From Gautieria morchelliformis (taxonomy: Eukaryota > Basidiomycota > Agaricomycetes > Gomphales > Gomphaceae), in NCBI GenBank assembly GCA_015179125.1, contig WHVA01000520.1, positions 1 through 64,000 of the forward strand: a stretch of 64,000 nucleotides of DNA, given 5' to 3'. The stretch's first letter is position 1; every line of letters starts with the position of its first letter. The notes below the pieces were generated by a model that ran no database searches, was not told the origin of the DNA, and saw only the letters and a list, made by a program, of their open reading frames with translations. The position numbers and the translations under genes are program-made. Positions 47,130-58,153 of the stretch are shown here, one piece after another.

Positions 47130-48371
47130 TGTGCAAGGATCCAGTGACGCGAACGTTTTTGACTTGCACTGCATAAATAAGAATGTCAGTCCAGTGGCGA
47201 ATATTATTTTTATTATAGTATGAACTTGAAGGATCCAAGAAGAACATAAAACAGCCGGGTGGATTTGTATAACCGCATAAAGGATCATTACTGCAGGAAG
47301 AGCATCGAGGTTGGATACCTTAGAAACTCGAAAAATATAACTGGGCCTTTCTTCCAAGCCTGTTTTGACTACATATAATCCAGCTCCTCAGGCTGATCAG
47401 CCGCTTCCCCTTCCCTCTGGCACGAATTGAATTCTTAACGCATTAATAAATTTTCAGATACTTACATAATGACAGCTCTGTTCATAAATAGTTCTTACAG
47501 CGCACGCCTGCGTATATAAAGTAACTAGCAGGCGGGAAGGACATGGTAAATACGCTCCTAGTGAGAGTGTGATATATGTGGGAGCGAGTGGACAATACAG
47601 TAAGCAAGTCTTCTGCATACAGTTTATAGAGGCGCCGGCGGCCGCGTTTGGCGTATGTTACCTTATTCGGCAAGCGAGTATGGTCTGTGCACGAAGTGGC
47701 GCAGTATAAAGGGAAAAGCTCCCACAGTCGAATTTCTTCATACTTACCTTGATGGCGCAGGTGCTTTCAAGTGCTGCGTTTGCGGGCTATGGGAGCTGAC
47801 CATAGCACGGCGACACATTGTCCCCAGCCAGGTCTTGTAGCTTGTATGCGGTCTAGGCCGCATGCACCGTCTAAATATTTTCCTGTCCTGGTTCGCTCCT
47901 CGGAGTGGCCGGGCTCTTTTTTTTTTTTTTTTGGCACTTTCGCAATCCTAACCCTAACCCAATCCTTACATAAGCTACCTATGTAAGCTACCTATGTAAG
48001 CTACCTATGTAAGCTACCTAGTTGCCCAGCTAAGTGGTCAGCCGAGATATTGACGAGCAAAGCTCATGAATATTTTGGACCCCTCTTGTACGTCTCCCTT
48101 GTTCAGTTCTGCATAATGACCATAACATCACGTGTAGACATACAAGGCCCACTGGAACTGACAAATCGTCAGATATCATATAGCTCTTGCCACTGGAGGT
48201 GAAGCCGAGCTCACATCTACATCCTTGTCGATCTGCCGCCCTCTGACCCGAGTGCACTGTGAAGTCTTGGACGAGGCACACCTGACAACGTGTCATCCTC
48301 TCGACGACGGCACCAAGCCCCCATTATCGATTATCCTCCCACTATCGTCACTACTGCAGTCTAGCACGAGC
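47130..48371. other. Intergenic stretch with T-run, telomere-like dimer and 13-bp repeat
   Basis: A run of about 16 T lies near 47918-47934 and two TTAGGG-type units (reverse strand) at 47947-47960. Four copies of TAAGCTACCTATG begin at 47971, 47984, 47997 and 48010. No gene was recognised. Confidence 0.55.
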
Positions 48372-49663
48372 ATGGGGGACAGTAGGTTACCACAGAGCTT
48401 ATCGATGCTGTTACCGATAATCTCCATAAGGACCGTGGTTCTTTACACGCGTGTTCGCTAGTTTGCCGTTCATGGCTTCCCTCGAGCCAACGCCGTCTTT
48501 TCCGGCGGGTAGCTTTTGCTCTGGACGGGCAACGCTGCGAGTAACTGGCTCAAGGTTTACTCAATTCTCCTCATCTTGCCGATTACATCCGAGAGCTGGA
48601 GGTGCGCCTGGCTGGAGAACATTGGACCAGGGAACGGAAATTCGATCCAGATCAATCACTCACGGCGGCGGCGTTACGCAAGCTCAGCAAGCTCCAGAGC
48701 ATACAGCTATACAATCTGAGCGTGGATGATTTGTCAGTAGACCTCCGCCAATCGCTTCGATGGGTACTCCTGCTACCCTCGCTCACGTCGCTAAAGCACT
48801 GTATTGGTCTAATCGAAAACAGCAACTGTGTGAGCCTTGCATGTCACGCTGAAAGTCTAGTTGGTATATTGAGAACTTGTGTCATTTTCCCGTCGTGGCA
48901 GCTTCAGGACCTCTTGACGCGAGGAGATCAAGAGGATGATGAACCACGGGAGCGGAGTTACCTTTCTCACCTGGATTTAGAGTTGTCGACGAAAGGTAAC
49001 CTTGGCCTATACGTTGACTGGTTTCTTGGGCCTCGTTCGCCTTTTGAGGTACCGCATATACAGAATTTGCGCGTAGATGGTCTCGACAAGAAGGACGAGG
49101 AAGGTTTAAACCGCCTGTTTCGCACCATTGGTGGCTCACTCAAACAAGTCGAAATTTCTGTACCATATCGGCCATATAACGGTGGGCTGGGTGAGTGACC
49201 ACCTATCTTGAACACAAATGTACTTGTTTAACTTTATAGCTTGGCGTTTCTAGACCCAAAGCTAGCATTCGACGTCAAACTGGAATATAACTCGAATATT
49301 CGCTTCCTATCTTTGACCGATGTCGATATTGATGCAATGGACTCGGAACCGTTCGGGATGGCCTGGTTTTGGCTTCAGCGGTTCCTTTCTAATTTTGACG
49401 CTTCTAACAAAATAGAACAGATCGATCTCGAACTGATAGTTTTTGACACTGACACGTTTGCGGAATTTGTGTACTCAGCTTTTTGGGGCCAAGTAGACTG
49501 CATTCTTGCAGAAAAGTTTCGGAAACTGGAGAAGCTGGACATAATGGCATTGGTGGCCTCCAACGACCCGGAGGGGTATGAGATTAAGGATTGTATTCTT
49601 GACGGGCTTCCTATGTTAGGCAGGCGAGGTGTGTCTGTGGATGTTTGGTGCGAGCGTGGGTAG
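48372..49663 (+). pseudogene. F-box / leucine-rich protein, broken
   Basis: ATG at 48372 gives MGDSRLPQ. A one-base loss near 48395 then shifts the frame, and the F-box continues in the second frame as ELIDAVTDNLHKDRGSLHAC and SLVCRSWLPSSQRRLFRRVA. A TAA at 48542-48544 interrupts this frame before GLLNSPHLADYIRELEV. The leucine-rich part follows (LRKLSKLQSIQLYNLSVDDL, LSHLDLELS, VPHIQNLRVDGL). It is joined by a 63-bp GT-AG intron (49191-49253) to FRFLSLTDVDID and IEQIDLELIVFDTDTF, with TAG at 49661-49663. F-box proteins recruit targets to SCF ubiquitin ligases. The two lesions make this copy non-functional unless they are sequence errors. A Helitron 3' end lies only 94 bp downstream. Confidence 0.7.
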
Positions 49664-49756
49664 TAGATACAGCCGCCCAAAGCAGTTTAAACTCCTACGC
49701 GGCGACATTATAAATATTGGCTGCCGCCCTGACGACACGCGCCCATCAGGTGTAGA

Positions 49757-49795
49757 CTAGGTGGGTACCCGCGCTTCGCGCGGGGGTTTAGGTCA
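49757..49795 (-). repeat. Helitron 1 3' terminal hairpin and CTAG end
   Basis: The minus strand holds a GC-rich palindrome around GCGCGAAGCGCG and ends TACCCACCTAG, then T. The same structure recurs at 56071 and 62126. Confidence 0.85.
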
Positions 49796-49920
49796 AATGC
49801 ATCGGTAAGGTCAAATGCATCAGTAAATTCACAGGCATTGAGACAATAAAAACTTGCATCAAGAAAAAGTATACTAAGTAAATACTAAGTAAATTGTATC
49901 AGGGGAGTGAATGTTACAGT

Positions 49921-51854
49921 TCAAGGAGCTCTAAGCAATACATCTTCATATACAATATTTCTGGTTTGCACACCCTCCTCAAGCAAGACCTTAACCCTGT
50001 TCCAGTTGGTCCCCCTTGATACACCAACATACAATTGACCATGTCCAAACACTGGATATCTCAGGTCCAGCCCAACCGTACCCAAAGACTGTCCCTGAGA
50101 CTTGTTGATAGTCATTGCAAATGCCAAACGCACTGGAAACTGCCTCCTTTGCAGCACAAATGGCAATTCTCCCTCTGATGGCTTAATGATGATCCTGGGG
50201 ATGAAAGCAATATTTCCTGCACATGGACCTGAGATGATCCTGACCTCCAACACTCTAATGTTCATCCTCACCAACCACAGCCTTGTCCCATTGCATAGTC
50301 CTTGCCTCTGATCCAAATTGCGCAACAGCATCAGAGGCACTCCAGGCTTGACTTCCAAGCGAGCAGGAGGAAGACTGCCCATCTCTATGGAATTCAGATA
50401 CTCTGCAGGATACCTATCTGCATCATCGGATTCTGTAATGGAATTTACACAGTGCAAGACCTGAGCATCACCTGGAAACTCCCTAAACACCATGGAATTG
50501 ATCTCATTGACCTCAGTGTTTCTGGCACAGAGGATGGCCCGCTCCAAAAAGTAATCATCCCGGGCAGGGACTGGATTGCCAATGCCAGGGTATATTTCCT
50601 GGATCAGATCTTCAATTCCAGGGCCACAAACCATGTGTTGAGGGAGTGAGAGGGTATGATCCAGTGGGAGATCCTTTCCCTGGCCCACATTCTGCAGCCA
50701 TTCTGCAAATCTGGCTCTGTCAGGGTCATTTCTCACCCGCATGTTCTCTGTCAGATGGAGGACCTTGATCTTTGGCCACAGATATGACTTCTGAAGGGTA
50801 GCTCCCACGATATCCTCCTTGGAGCCTTTAGGGACAATTGGGAGAGTCTGCTGAAAGTCACCTCCAAAGGCGACTGTGATGCCACCAAAGGGTCAGTCAG
50901 GCTGGTCAAGGAAATCCCTCAGTGTCCTGTCAATGGCCTCTATGGCATGGCGATGCTGCATTGCAGCCTCATCCCAGATGAGGAGACTGGCCTTTCTCAG
51001 CATGTCAGCCTTGTCAGAGTTCTTTGTGATGGAGGAGAGAGAGCGCTCATGGACAGGAATGGGAATTCCAAGCATGCTATGAGAGGTTGTACCCTTAGTG
51101 AGGATAAGTGCAGCCATTGCAGATAAGGCTACTGCAATCACAATGAGGCTCTCCGCTCTACAGGAGTGGATTAGAGTGTTCCACATGAACGATTTCCCTG
51201 CACCACCTGAGCCAGTGACGAAAAACATTTGTCCGTCAGGTTTGCTCCGAGCATCTTTGGTCAGTGCCGACTGTAATATCTGATCATGCGCAGACCTTTG
51301 CCCCTCATTCAGCTTGGGAACCTCCTCATCAGCCATCTGCCTCTCTTGAACAGGGTCATAGTCCCTCTGCTCAGCTATGAACCTGTTTCCAATCAGGACC
51401 TCCCACTCGCCTACCACCCGAGGCATATCATCAAAGCTGCTCAAGGACATTCCACCCTGCTGGAGGATTTTATCCAAGAGAAAGAGGCCGAAATCATAAA
51501 CCTGATCATCCTGTGGATCATGCATACGGTGTCTGATTTGGAGCTGATGTCTGAGATCATCACATATGTGCTCCTTGAAGCCGTCCCATAGTCTGCCAGG
51601 CTGCGATGGATTGCAATGGCCAAGGATGGTGGCAAAGAGATGTCTGAGCTGAGCACCTGTTTTCATGGCACTGGCTTCCTGGAGACACAACCTCAGCTCC
51701 TGATCATCATCCAGAAGTCCCCTTGCACAACAGGCCTCCTTGTAAGTAGCATATTGTATGCCATCCACTGACCTAAGCTCCTCAAAGGATCTAGCCCCCT
51801 TGACCACTGTGAGGAGAGTGCGCACAAAAAATCTCTCTCCTGATTTAGGGCTGC
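49921..51854 (-). pseudogene. Helitron 1 PIF1-type helicase part, one nonsense codon
   Basis: This frame continues the RepHel protein one base back from the Rep frame: RTLLTVVKGARSFEELRSVDG, KEACCARGLLDDDQELRLCL, then Walker A GSGGAGKS (about 51216-51190), LLIWDEAAMQHRHAIEAIDR (Walker B region), TENMRVRNDPDRARFAEWL, AMTINKSQGQSLGTVGLDLR and YVGVSRGTNWNRVKVLL near the end. A TGA at 50892-50890 follows DQPD. Helitron 2 has AGA (Arg) at this place, so it is a single A-to-T change. The helicase would unwind DNA during transposition; without read-through this copy is cut before the motifs that follow. Confidence 0.8.
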
Positions 51855-54800
51855 AAAGTGAAGGCGACCGATGCTATAACCTCCTTGGCATGGTGTCCAT
51901 ACCTTTTCCTCTGATTGCCAGGTAAACTGCTCAGGAAACTCCACATAGAGCAGATCACGTGCTTCAGGGTACATATCATTGGCCTCAAAGTAAGCCATGA
52001 GTGGTGTCTTTTTTGCCTCAGCCCTAATGAGGATGTTGTCCACATCCTCATTGGGATCAAAGATGATCGTGTGGTGGTCCTTTTCATGGACTGGCAGTGC
52101 CATGACTGCAGGAACCTGGGTGTGGATTTCCCGCTCCAGAAACCTCCAACAGGCCTCATGAGCACTGACATAGCGAGCGTCCAGGTACTGCTTAATTTCA
52201 TCCTTGCTGAGACCCAACTCCATTGTGGTCTGATCATGGCCCTTGTAGAGATACTTGTGGATATACTTGATACACCTCACATTGATGGTGAGTTCAGCAT
52301 TGATGTGACATAGGAGTTTGAGCAAGAGCAGAGCAGAGTATGGAACAACCCATCTGTTGTCCAGCACGTTGCCCCTGACATTGTGCTGCCTTCCATCATT
52401 GCGACGACGATATTTTGGATATCCATCCTCATTCAGACTGGTTTCCTCACAGAAGGGCTTTGGGAAGTTTTTCTTGCACTTGCCATTTTCCATGCAGGGT
52501 GCGTCTCGATTCATTTCTCCACAGGGACCATGTGTCATCAGGTCACATACCAAGCGGTAGAGGATGGGATGAGTCTCTGGATCAGGGAACTCTGCTGAAA
52601 TCATAGAATCCACCTCATGTGGATGCCTGATCTTGGAATCTCTTGCAAACCAGATAAGAATATGCATGTGTGGGAGTCCCCTTTTCTGGAATTCAATGGT
52701 GTGGATGTGAGCAATGGTTTCCCCAAAAATCTTTTCCTTGACGATCAAGTCAATAAGGTATTTCTTTTTGAGATGGAACACCCGTGACACCAAGTCAGGT
52801 CTGTCCTGAGGTGATTGTCCAGGTAACAATGCATCCAATATCTCCTGCCAGTTGGGATTGGCAGTCATTGTAATAAAGAGATCGGCCACACCAAACTTCC
52901 TTGAAATGGCCAGAGAGTTCTGCAGGTTTTGCTGCATGTCCCGTGTCCCTCCTTGAAATGTGGCAGGCAGAATGGATTTTGTGCCCAAGCTGTTTGCATC
53001 TCTGTCATTGTCATTGCGATTAAACGCATCCACCATCTGGTTATACATCTCAGCATGCAGAATGTGTTGATTTGTCCTGATCCACCTCAGCCTGCTTTGC
53101 TCCGCAGTGGCCCAACAGTCTAAAATGTACTGCTGGAATAACTTGCCAGCATGCAGGAGTGTTGTAGGTTCATCCCTCCTCTGGAAGAGACGAAATGAAT
53201 GGTACTGAATTTGGGTGACCTGCCCCCGTCTGTTTGGGTTGGCCTCTCGAGCACGCTCTGGGTCACGATAAGGAATACCTGGTTTCCATCCCAACTCTGC
53301 CCTGGGAAAGAGCAAGACATAGTGAAGAGAGGCATAGTTTGGATTCATATCGGATACCCTTTTGAAAGGTCCACCTTTGAGCTGGACAATAATATCCCTA
53401 GGTTCAGGGTCGATGCCATCTCCAGGAAGAACCACTGCAATCTCATCTGCAGTAGGGATATTATACCTCCTAGGATCCCTGTGTTCCCTGTATGTGAGCC
53501 TCGCCTGGATCTCACCATTCTGTCCCTGATCTCTGAGCCTCTCAGCTGCTTGTTTATATATGGCGACACGAGGATTGCAGACCAGGAGCATTTCCTGCAA
53601 GTCTCCCATGACAGTTGGAGACAGACCTGGGTTACGTGTCTTCCTCTTTGCCAACGCCAATGCTGGATCATATATGTAAAGCTGGGCATACGTTATATCC
53701 GGTTCATGGTCTTGGAGGAGAGAGCCATGAAGATGATACAGTTCACCCTGTAGCTTGAGGACATATGGACCACGACCTGCCCGAAGCAAATCTTTATCAA
53801 AGTTGGCCCCCAAGGAAGTGAATGCAAACGCAGCATTATACTGCCTGATATTCTGGCGAAACTCTTTTGCCTCAGGGTCTTGGCCTTCTAAGAGCCGTCT
53901 CAAAGGCTGAGGGGGCACTGGCAGCTTTGGAAGCTGCACCTTTCCTTTTATACAGCAATCACCAAAACTGTCCTCCGCATTTGTAGAGCTTTGCAGACGC
54001 TCTGCAAACCAGTGCAATGCTCCACATTTAGGACAGGCCACTTCCATGGGACCCAGATCATGAGGCTGCACATCTGCCTCAATTATTTGAGAGCGACCTA
54101 GTGGAATAGGAGGAGGTCGCTGAGCACCACGCCGAGGTCGCTGAGGACGTTGCTGAGGTATGGGGAGTGGAGGAGGCAGCTGAGGAGCAGGGAGTGGCTG
54201 AGGAGGTGCAGGGAGTGGCTGAGGATTGGGAGGTGGTGGTGGATGAGGTGGTACCAATGGAGGTCTGAGAATTGCATCTTCCTCTTGCCTGATTGCATTA
54301 GCCTGGGCCTGCAATGCTGCCACTCCTGCAGAACCCACAACAGGAGGATTAGCCCCCCGTCTATGTCTATCCAATTGCTGCAATATAGCAGCCTGCTGAT
54401 CCGCCTGAGCACGCAAGTCTGCAATAAATGCAGAACCTACTACAGGTGCTGGCTGTACAGGGTCTGGCTGATTTCCTCTCAAAGGCTGTAACCGAGGGAG
54501 AGCTGCTCTCTGAGCAAGGAGGGCTGCCACCTGCACTCTGGGACTGGGATCAGGAGGATGTGATGGCCCAGCAACAGGTTGTTGACGTGATGATGGTGCA
54601 AGTGTGGGAGGGCATGATGGCCCAGCAACAGGTTGTTGACGTGATGATGGTGCAAGTGTGAGAGGGCGTGACAGCCCAGCAACAGGTTGTTGACGTGACG
54701 ATGGTGCAAGCATAGGAGGGCGTGATGGCCCAGCAACAGGCTGTTGACGTGACGATGGTGCAAGTGGGGGAGGGAGTGATGGCCCTGCAACAGGTTGTTG

Positions 54801-55211
54801 ATGTGACGATGGTGCAAGCATGGGAGGTCGTGATGGCCCAGCAACAGGCTGTTGACGTGACGATGGTGCAAGAATGGGAGGGCATGATGACCCAGCAACA
54901 GGTTGTTGATGTGATGATGGTGCAAGCACGGGAGGGTGTGGTGGCTGTTGACGTGAGGATGGTGCAAGTGTGGGAGGGCGTGGCGGCCCAGCAACAGATT
55001 GTTGAAAAGGATCGGCAACATTGCTTCCAGGAGGAGGGTGAGGGAGAGGGATGGCAAAAGGTGGGGGTGGAGGGGTTGACTGGTCCCGAGCTCTGATACG
55101 CGCTCTCCGATCAGTGAGTGGAGTCATTCGCTGCTGCGCCTCCCTCGCCTGTGCACGCTCCCGCTGACGGTTACTCTCTGGAGTAGATGGATCCCTGAGA
55201 AATGCAGGCAT
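51850..55211 (-). CDS. Helitron 1 Rep part: repeat-rich N-terminus, zinc motif, HuH endonuclease
   Basis: The frame starts at 55211 (MPAFLRDPSTPESNRQRERA) and carries about 1,120 useful residues. The first third is Pro/Gln-rich and holds about nine copies of an 18-residue unit (QQPVAGPSRPPMLAPSSR type, 54-bp DNA repeat at about 54550-55000). A Cys pair with CCIKGK (about 53945-54035) is the zinc motif seen before Rep. The Helitron_like_N/Rep domain has the HuH motif in GLPHMHILIWF (HMHIL at 52670-52656) and the two-tyrosine motif YIHKYLYKGHD (about 52265-52233), which cut and join DNA ends during rolling-circle transposition. The frame leaves the Rep consensus near 51855, where a -1 shift is needed to continue into the helicase. 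Confidence 0.85.
54550..55000 (-). repeat. 54-bp coding minisatellite in Helitron 1 Rep
   Basis: About nine 54-bp units containing CAGCAACAGGTTGTTGACGT on the plus strand encode 18-residue Pro/Ser/Gln repeats. Helitron 2 has shorter, different Pro/Leu repeats in the same region. Confidence 0.8.
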
Positions 55212-56232
55212 AAGAGTAGAGAGAGAATAAAGCTGTCAATATCAGACTTACATTGCAAGCAGACCAAGGCAAACTCAGGGGAATCTATTGACCCCTATTT
55301 AAAATAGGCCAAAAAAGTGAAATGAAATGACAATATTTACCAGAGGGACAGCAGAGCAACTGATCTTAATATCAATACCTAAAAAAGCAGAAACAGGAGC
55401 ACAAAACACACCAGGATAGAGGAATCACACAGGAAGGATGGACAGGGCAGAGAGGCCTGAAAAGAGCCTAAAAAAGCTAAAAAAAGCGAAATTGTTATCA
55501 GCAATAATAACATAATAAACATCAAAAAGACACACCAGGATAGAGGAATCACACAGGAAGGATGGACAGGGCAGAGAGGCCTGAATAGAGCCTAAAAAGT
55601 GCTAAAAAAGCGAAAATAAATAGGAATTACAAATAATAGAATATCAATAAAATAATAAAATAAATATAATAAGAATTAAAAAAAAAAAAAAAAAACAAGA
55701 GTGTCAGAGAGATGACACATTACAATGATAAAAGAGAAACTCACCAATAGATCACAGTAGCACTAAGAGATAGAGGGCCAGGGATGGTGGGAGGAGGGAA
55801 TGATGATGGTGGGAGGAGGGAAGAGGGGGTGGGAGCGGCTGCGCAGCGAGTGTTGCTGTGCAGCGTTTGCCAGCTCACCCAGCGCTAGACCGGCAACCGG
55901 TTCTGCACCGGTTGCCGGTCCTCGGTCTGGACTGGGCTCGCGGCTGCGCCGCTCGCTCGCGATTGGACAGGGAAGTGGCGCTGGCTGGCGATTGGTCAGC
56001 TGACTAAGATTACCAATCATGACATAAGCGATGCCCACAACTACCCTTACCTGCGCGTTTCACTTTGTGACTAGGTGGATACCCGCGCTTCGCGCGGGGG
56101 TGCAAGTCAAACGGCTCGGTAAGGTCAAACGCATCAGTAAGTCTAATGCATCGGTAAGTCTAACATATCAGTAAGGTCAAGTGCATTGGGGAAAATCAAA
56201 GTAATCAATTTACATCAAGTAGATATCAGAAA

Positions 56233-58153
56233 TCAAGGAGCTCTAAGTAATACATCTTTATATACAATGTTGGTTGTGTTCAAACCCTCCTCAAGCAAGA
56301 CCTTTACTTTGTTCCAGCTTGTTCCCCTTGAAACACCAACATACAACTGACCATGTCCAAACACTGGATATCTCAGGTCCAGCCCAACCATACCCAAAGA
56401 CTGTCCCTGAGACTTGTTGATGGTCATTGCAAATGCCACACGCACTGGAAACTGTCTCCTCTGCAGCACAAATGGTAATTCTCCCTCTGATGGTGAAATA
56501 GTGATCCTGGGGATGAAAGCAGTATTTCCTGCACGTGGACCTGAGATGATCCTGACCTCCAACACTCTATTCCTCATCCTCACCAACCGCAACCTTGTCC
56601 CATTGCATAGTCCTTGCTTCTTATCCAAATTGCGCAACATCATCAGAGGCACTCCAGGCTTGACTTCCAAGTGAGCAGGAGGAAGACTGCCCATCTCTAT
56701 GGAATTCAGATACTCCACAGGATACTGCTCTGCAAAGTCGGTTTCCTTGACAGAATCTGCACAGTGGAAGACCTGAGCATCACCTGGAAACTGCCTCAAC
56801 ACCATGGAATTGATCTCATTGACCTCAATATTTCTGGGACAGAGGATGGCCCGCTCTAAAAAATAATTGTCCTGGGCAGGGATTGCATTGCCAATGCCAG
56901 GGTATATTTCCTGGATCAGCTCTGCAATTCCAGGGCCACAAACCATGTGAGGAGGGAGTGAGAACGTATGATCTAGTGGGAGATCCTTTCCCTGACCCAC
57001 ATTCTGCAGCCATTCTGCAAACCTGGCTCTGTCAGGGTCATTTCTCACCCGCATGTTCTCTGTCAGATGGAGGACCTTGATCTTTGGCCACAGATATGAC
57101 TTCTGAAGGGTAGCTCCCACGATATCCTCCTTGGAGCCTTTAGGGACAATTGGGAGAGTCTGCTGAAAGTCACCTCCAAAGGCGACTGTGATGCCACCAA
57201 AGGGTCTGTCAGGCTGGTCAAGGAAATCCCTCAGTGTCCTGTCAATGGCCTCTATGGCATGGCGATGCTGCATTGCAGCCTCATCCCAAATGATGAGCCT
57301 GGCCAGTCTCAGCATATCAGCCTGGTCAGAGTTCTTTTTGATGGAGGAGAGAGAGCCCTCATGGACAGGAATTGGAATTCCAAGCATGCTGTGAGAGGTT
57401 GTCCCATTAGTGAGGATAAGTGCAACCATTGCAGATGAGGCTACAGCAAGCACAATGAGACTCTCTGCTCTACAGGAGTGGATTAGGGTGTTCCATGTGA
57501 ATGATTTCCCAGCGCCCCCTGATCCAGTGACGAAAAACATTTGTCCGTTAGGTTTCCCCTGAGCATCTATGTCCAGTGCCGACCGTAATATCTGATCATG
57601 CGCAGACCTTTGCCCCTCATTCAGCTTGGGAACCTCCTCATCAGCCATCTGCCTCTCTTGAACAGGGTCATAGTCCCTCTGCTCAGCTATGAACCTGTTT
57701 CCAATCAGGACCTCCCACTCGCCTACCACCCGAGGCATATCTTTAAAGCTGCTCAAGGACATTCCATTACGCTGAAGGAGTTTATCCAAGAGAAAGAGGC
57801 CAAAATCATAGACCTGATCATCCTGTGGCTCCTGGATATTGTGTCTGGTTTGGAGCCGATGTCTGAGATCATCACATATGTGCTCCTTGAAGCGTCCCAT
57901 AGTCTGTCAGGTTGTGAGGGAATGCAATGGCCAAGGATGGTGGCAAAGAGATGTCTGAGCTGAGCACCTGTTTTCATGCCACTGGCTTCCTGGAGACACA
58001 ACCTCCACTCCTGATCATCCTCCAGAAGTCCCCTGGAAGACAGGCCTCCTTGTAAGTAGCACATTGTATGCCATCCACTGTCCTAAGCTCCTCAACGGAT
58101 CTGGCCCCCTTGACCACCGTGAGGAGAGTGCGCAAATAAAATCTCTCTCCTGA
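56233..58153 (-). pseudogene. Helitron 2 helicase part; helicase core intact, linker frameshifted
   Basis: From 57900 to 56233 one frame of 555 codons carries the whole PIF1-type helicase: KEHICDDLRHRLQ, VTGSGGAGKSFTWN (Walker A, about 57530-57500), LIIWDEAAMQHRHAIEAIDR, GGDFQQTLPIVPKGSKEDIV, AMTINKSQGQSLGMVGLDLR and YVGVSRGTSWNKVKVLL. Between Rep and this frame (58153-57900) the protein is spread over two more frames: SGERFYLRTLLTVVKGAR, then GLLEDDQEWRLCLQEAS. A base missing in GGGACGCTTC near 57895 (GGGACGGCTTC in Helitron 1) forces the last change. The core could still be made as a separate protein from an internal start. Confidence 0.8.

Larger units (their letters stand above)
49757..56070 (-). 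mobile_element. Helitron 1 (autonomous type, slightly damaged)
   Basis: Read on the minus strand. The 3' end at 49757 is CTAG, preceded by a hairpin (CCCGCGCGAAGCGCGGG) about 11 bases inside, and is followed by T, as in classic Helitrons. The 5' end is TCACAAAGTG at 56070, directly abutting the CTAG of Helitron 2. Near the 3' end short GGTAAGGTCAAATGCATCA-type repeats occur. A GC-rich block with GCGGCTGCGCCGC-type hairpins lies inside the 5' end (55835-55975). Between the gene and this block are a duplicated segment (about 55408-55459 and 55533-55585) and an A-run. The element carries Rep and helicase on the minus strand. Confidence 0.85.

Noticed and set aside
47947-47960. TTAGGG-type telomere repeat (reverse strand)
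   Set aside because: Only two units inside normal sequence, with genes on both sides; too short for a telomere or a clear fusion point.
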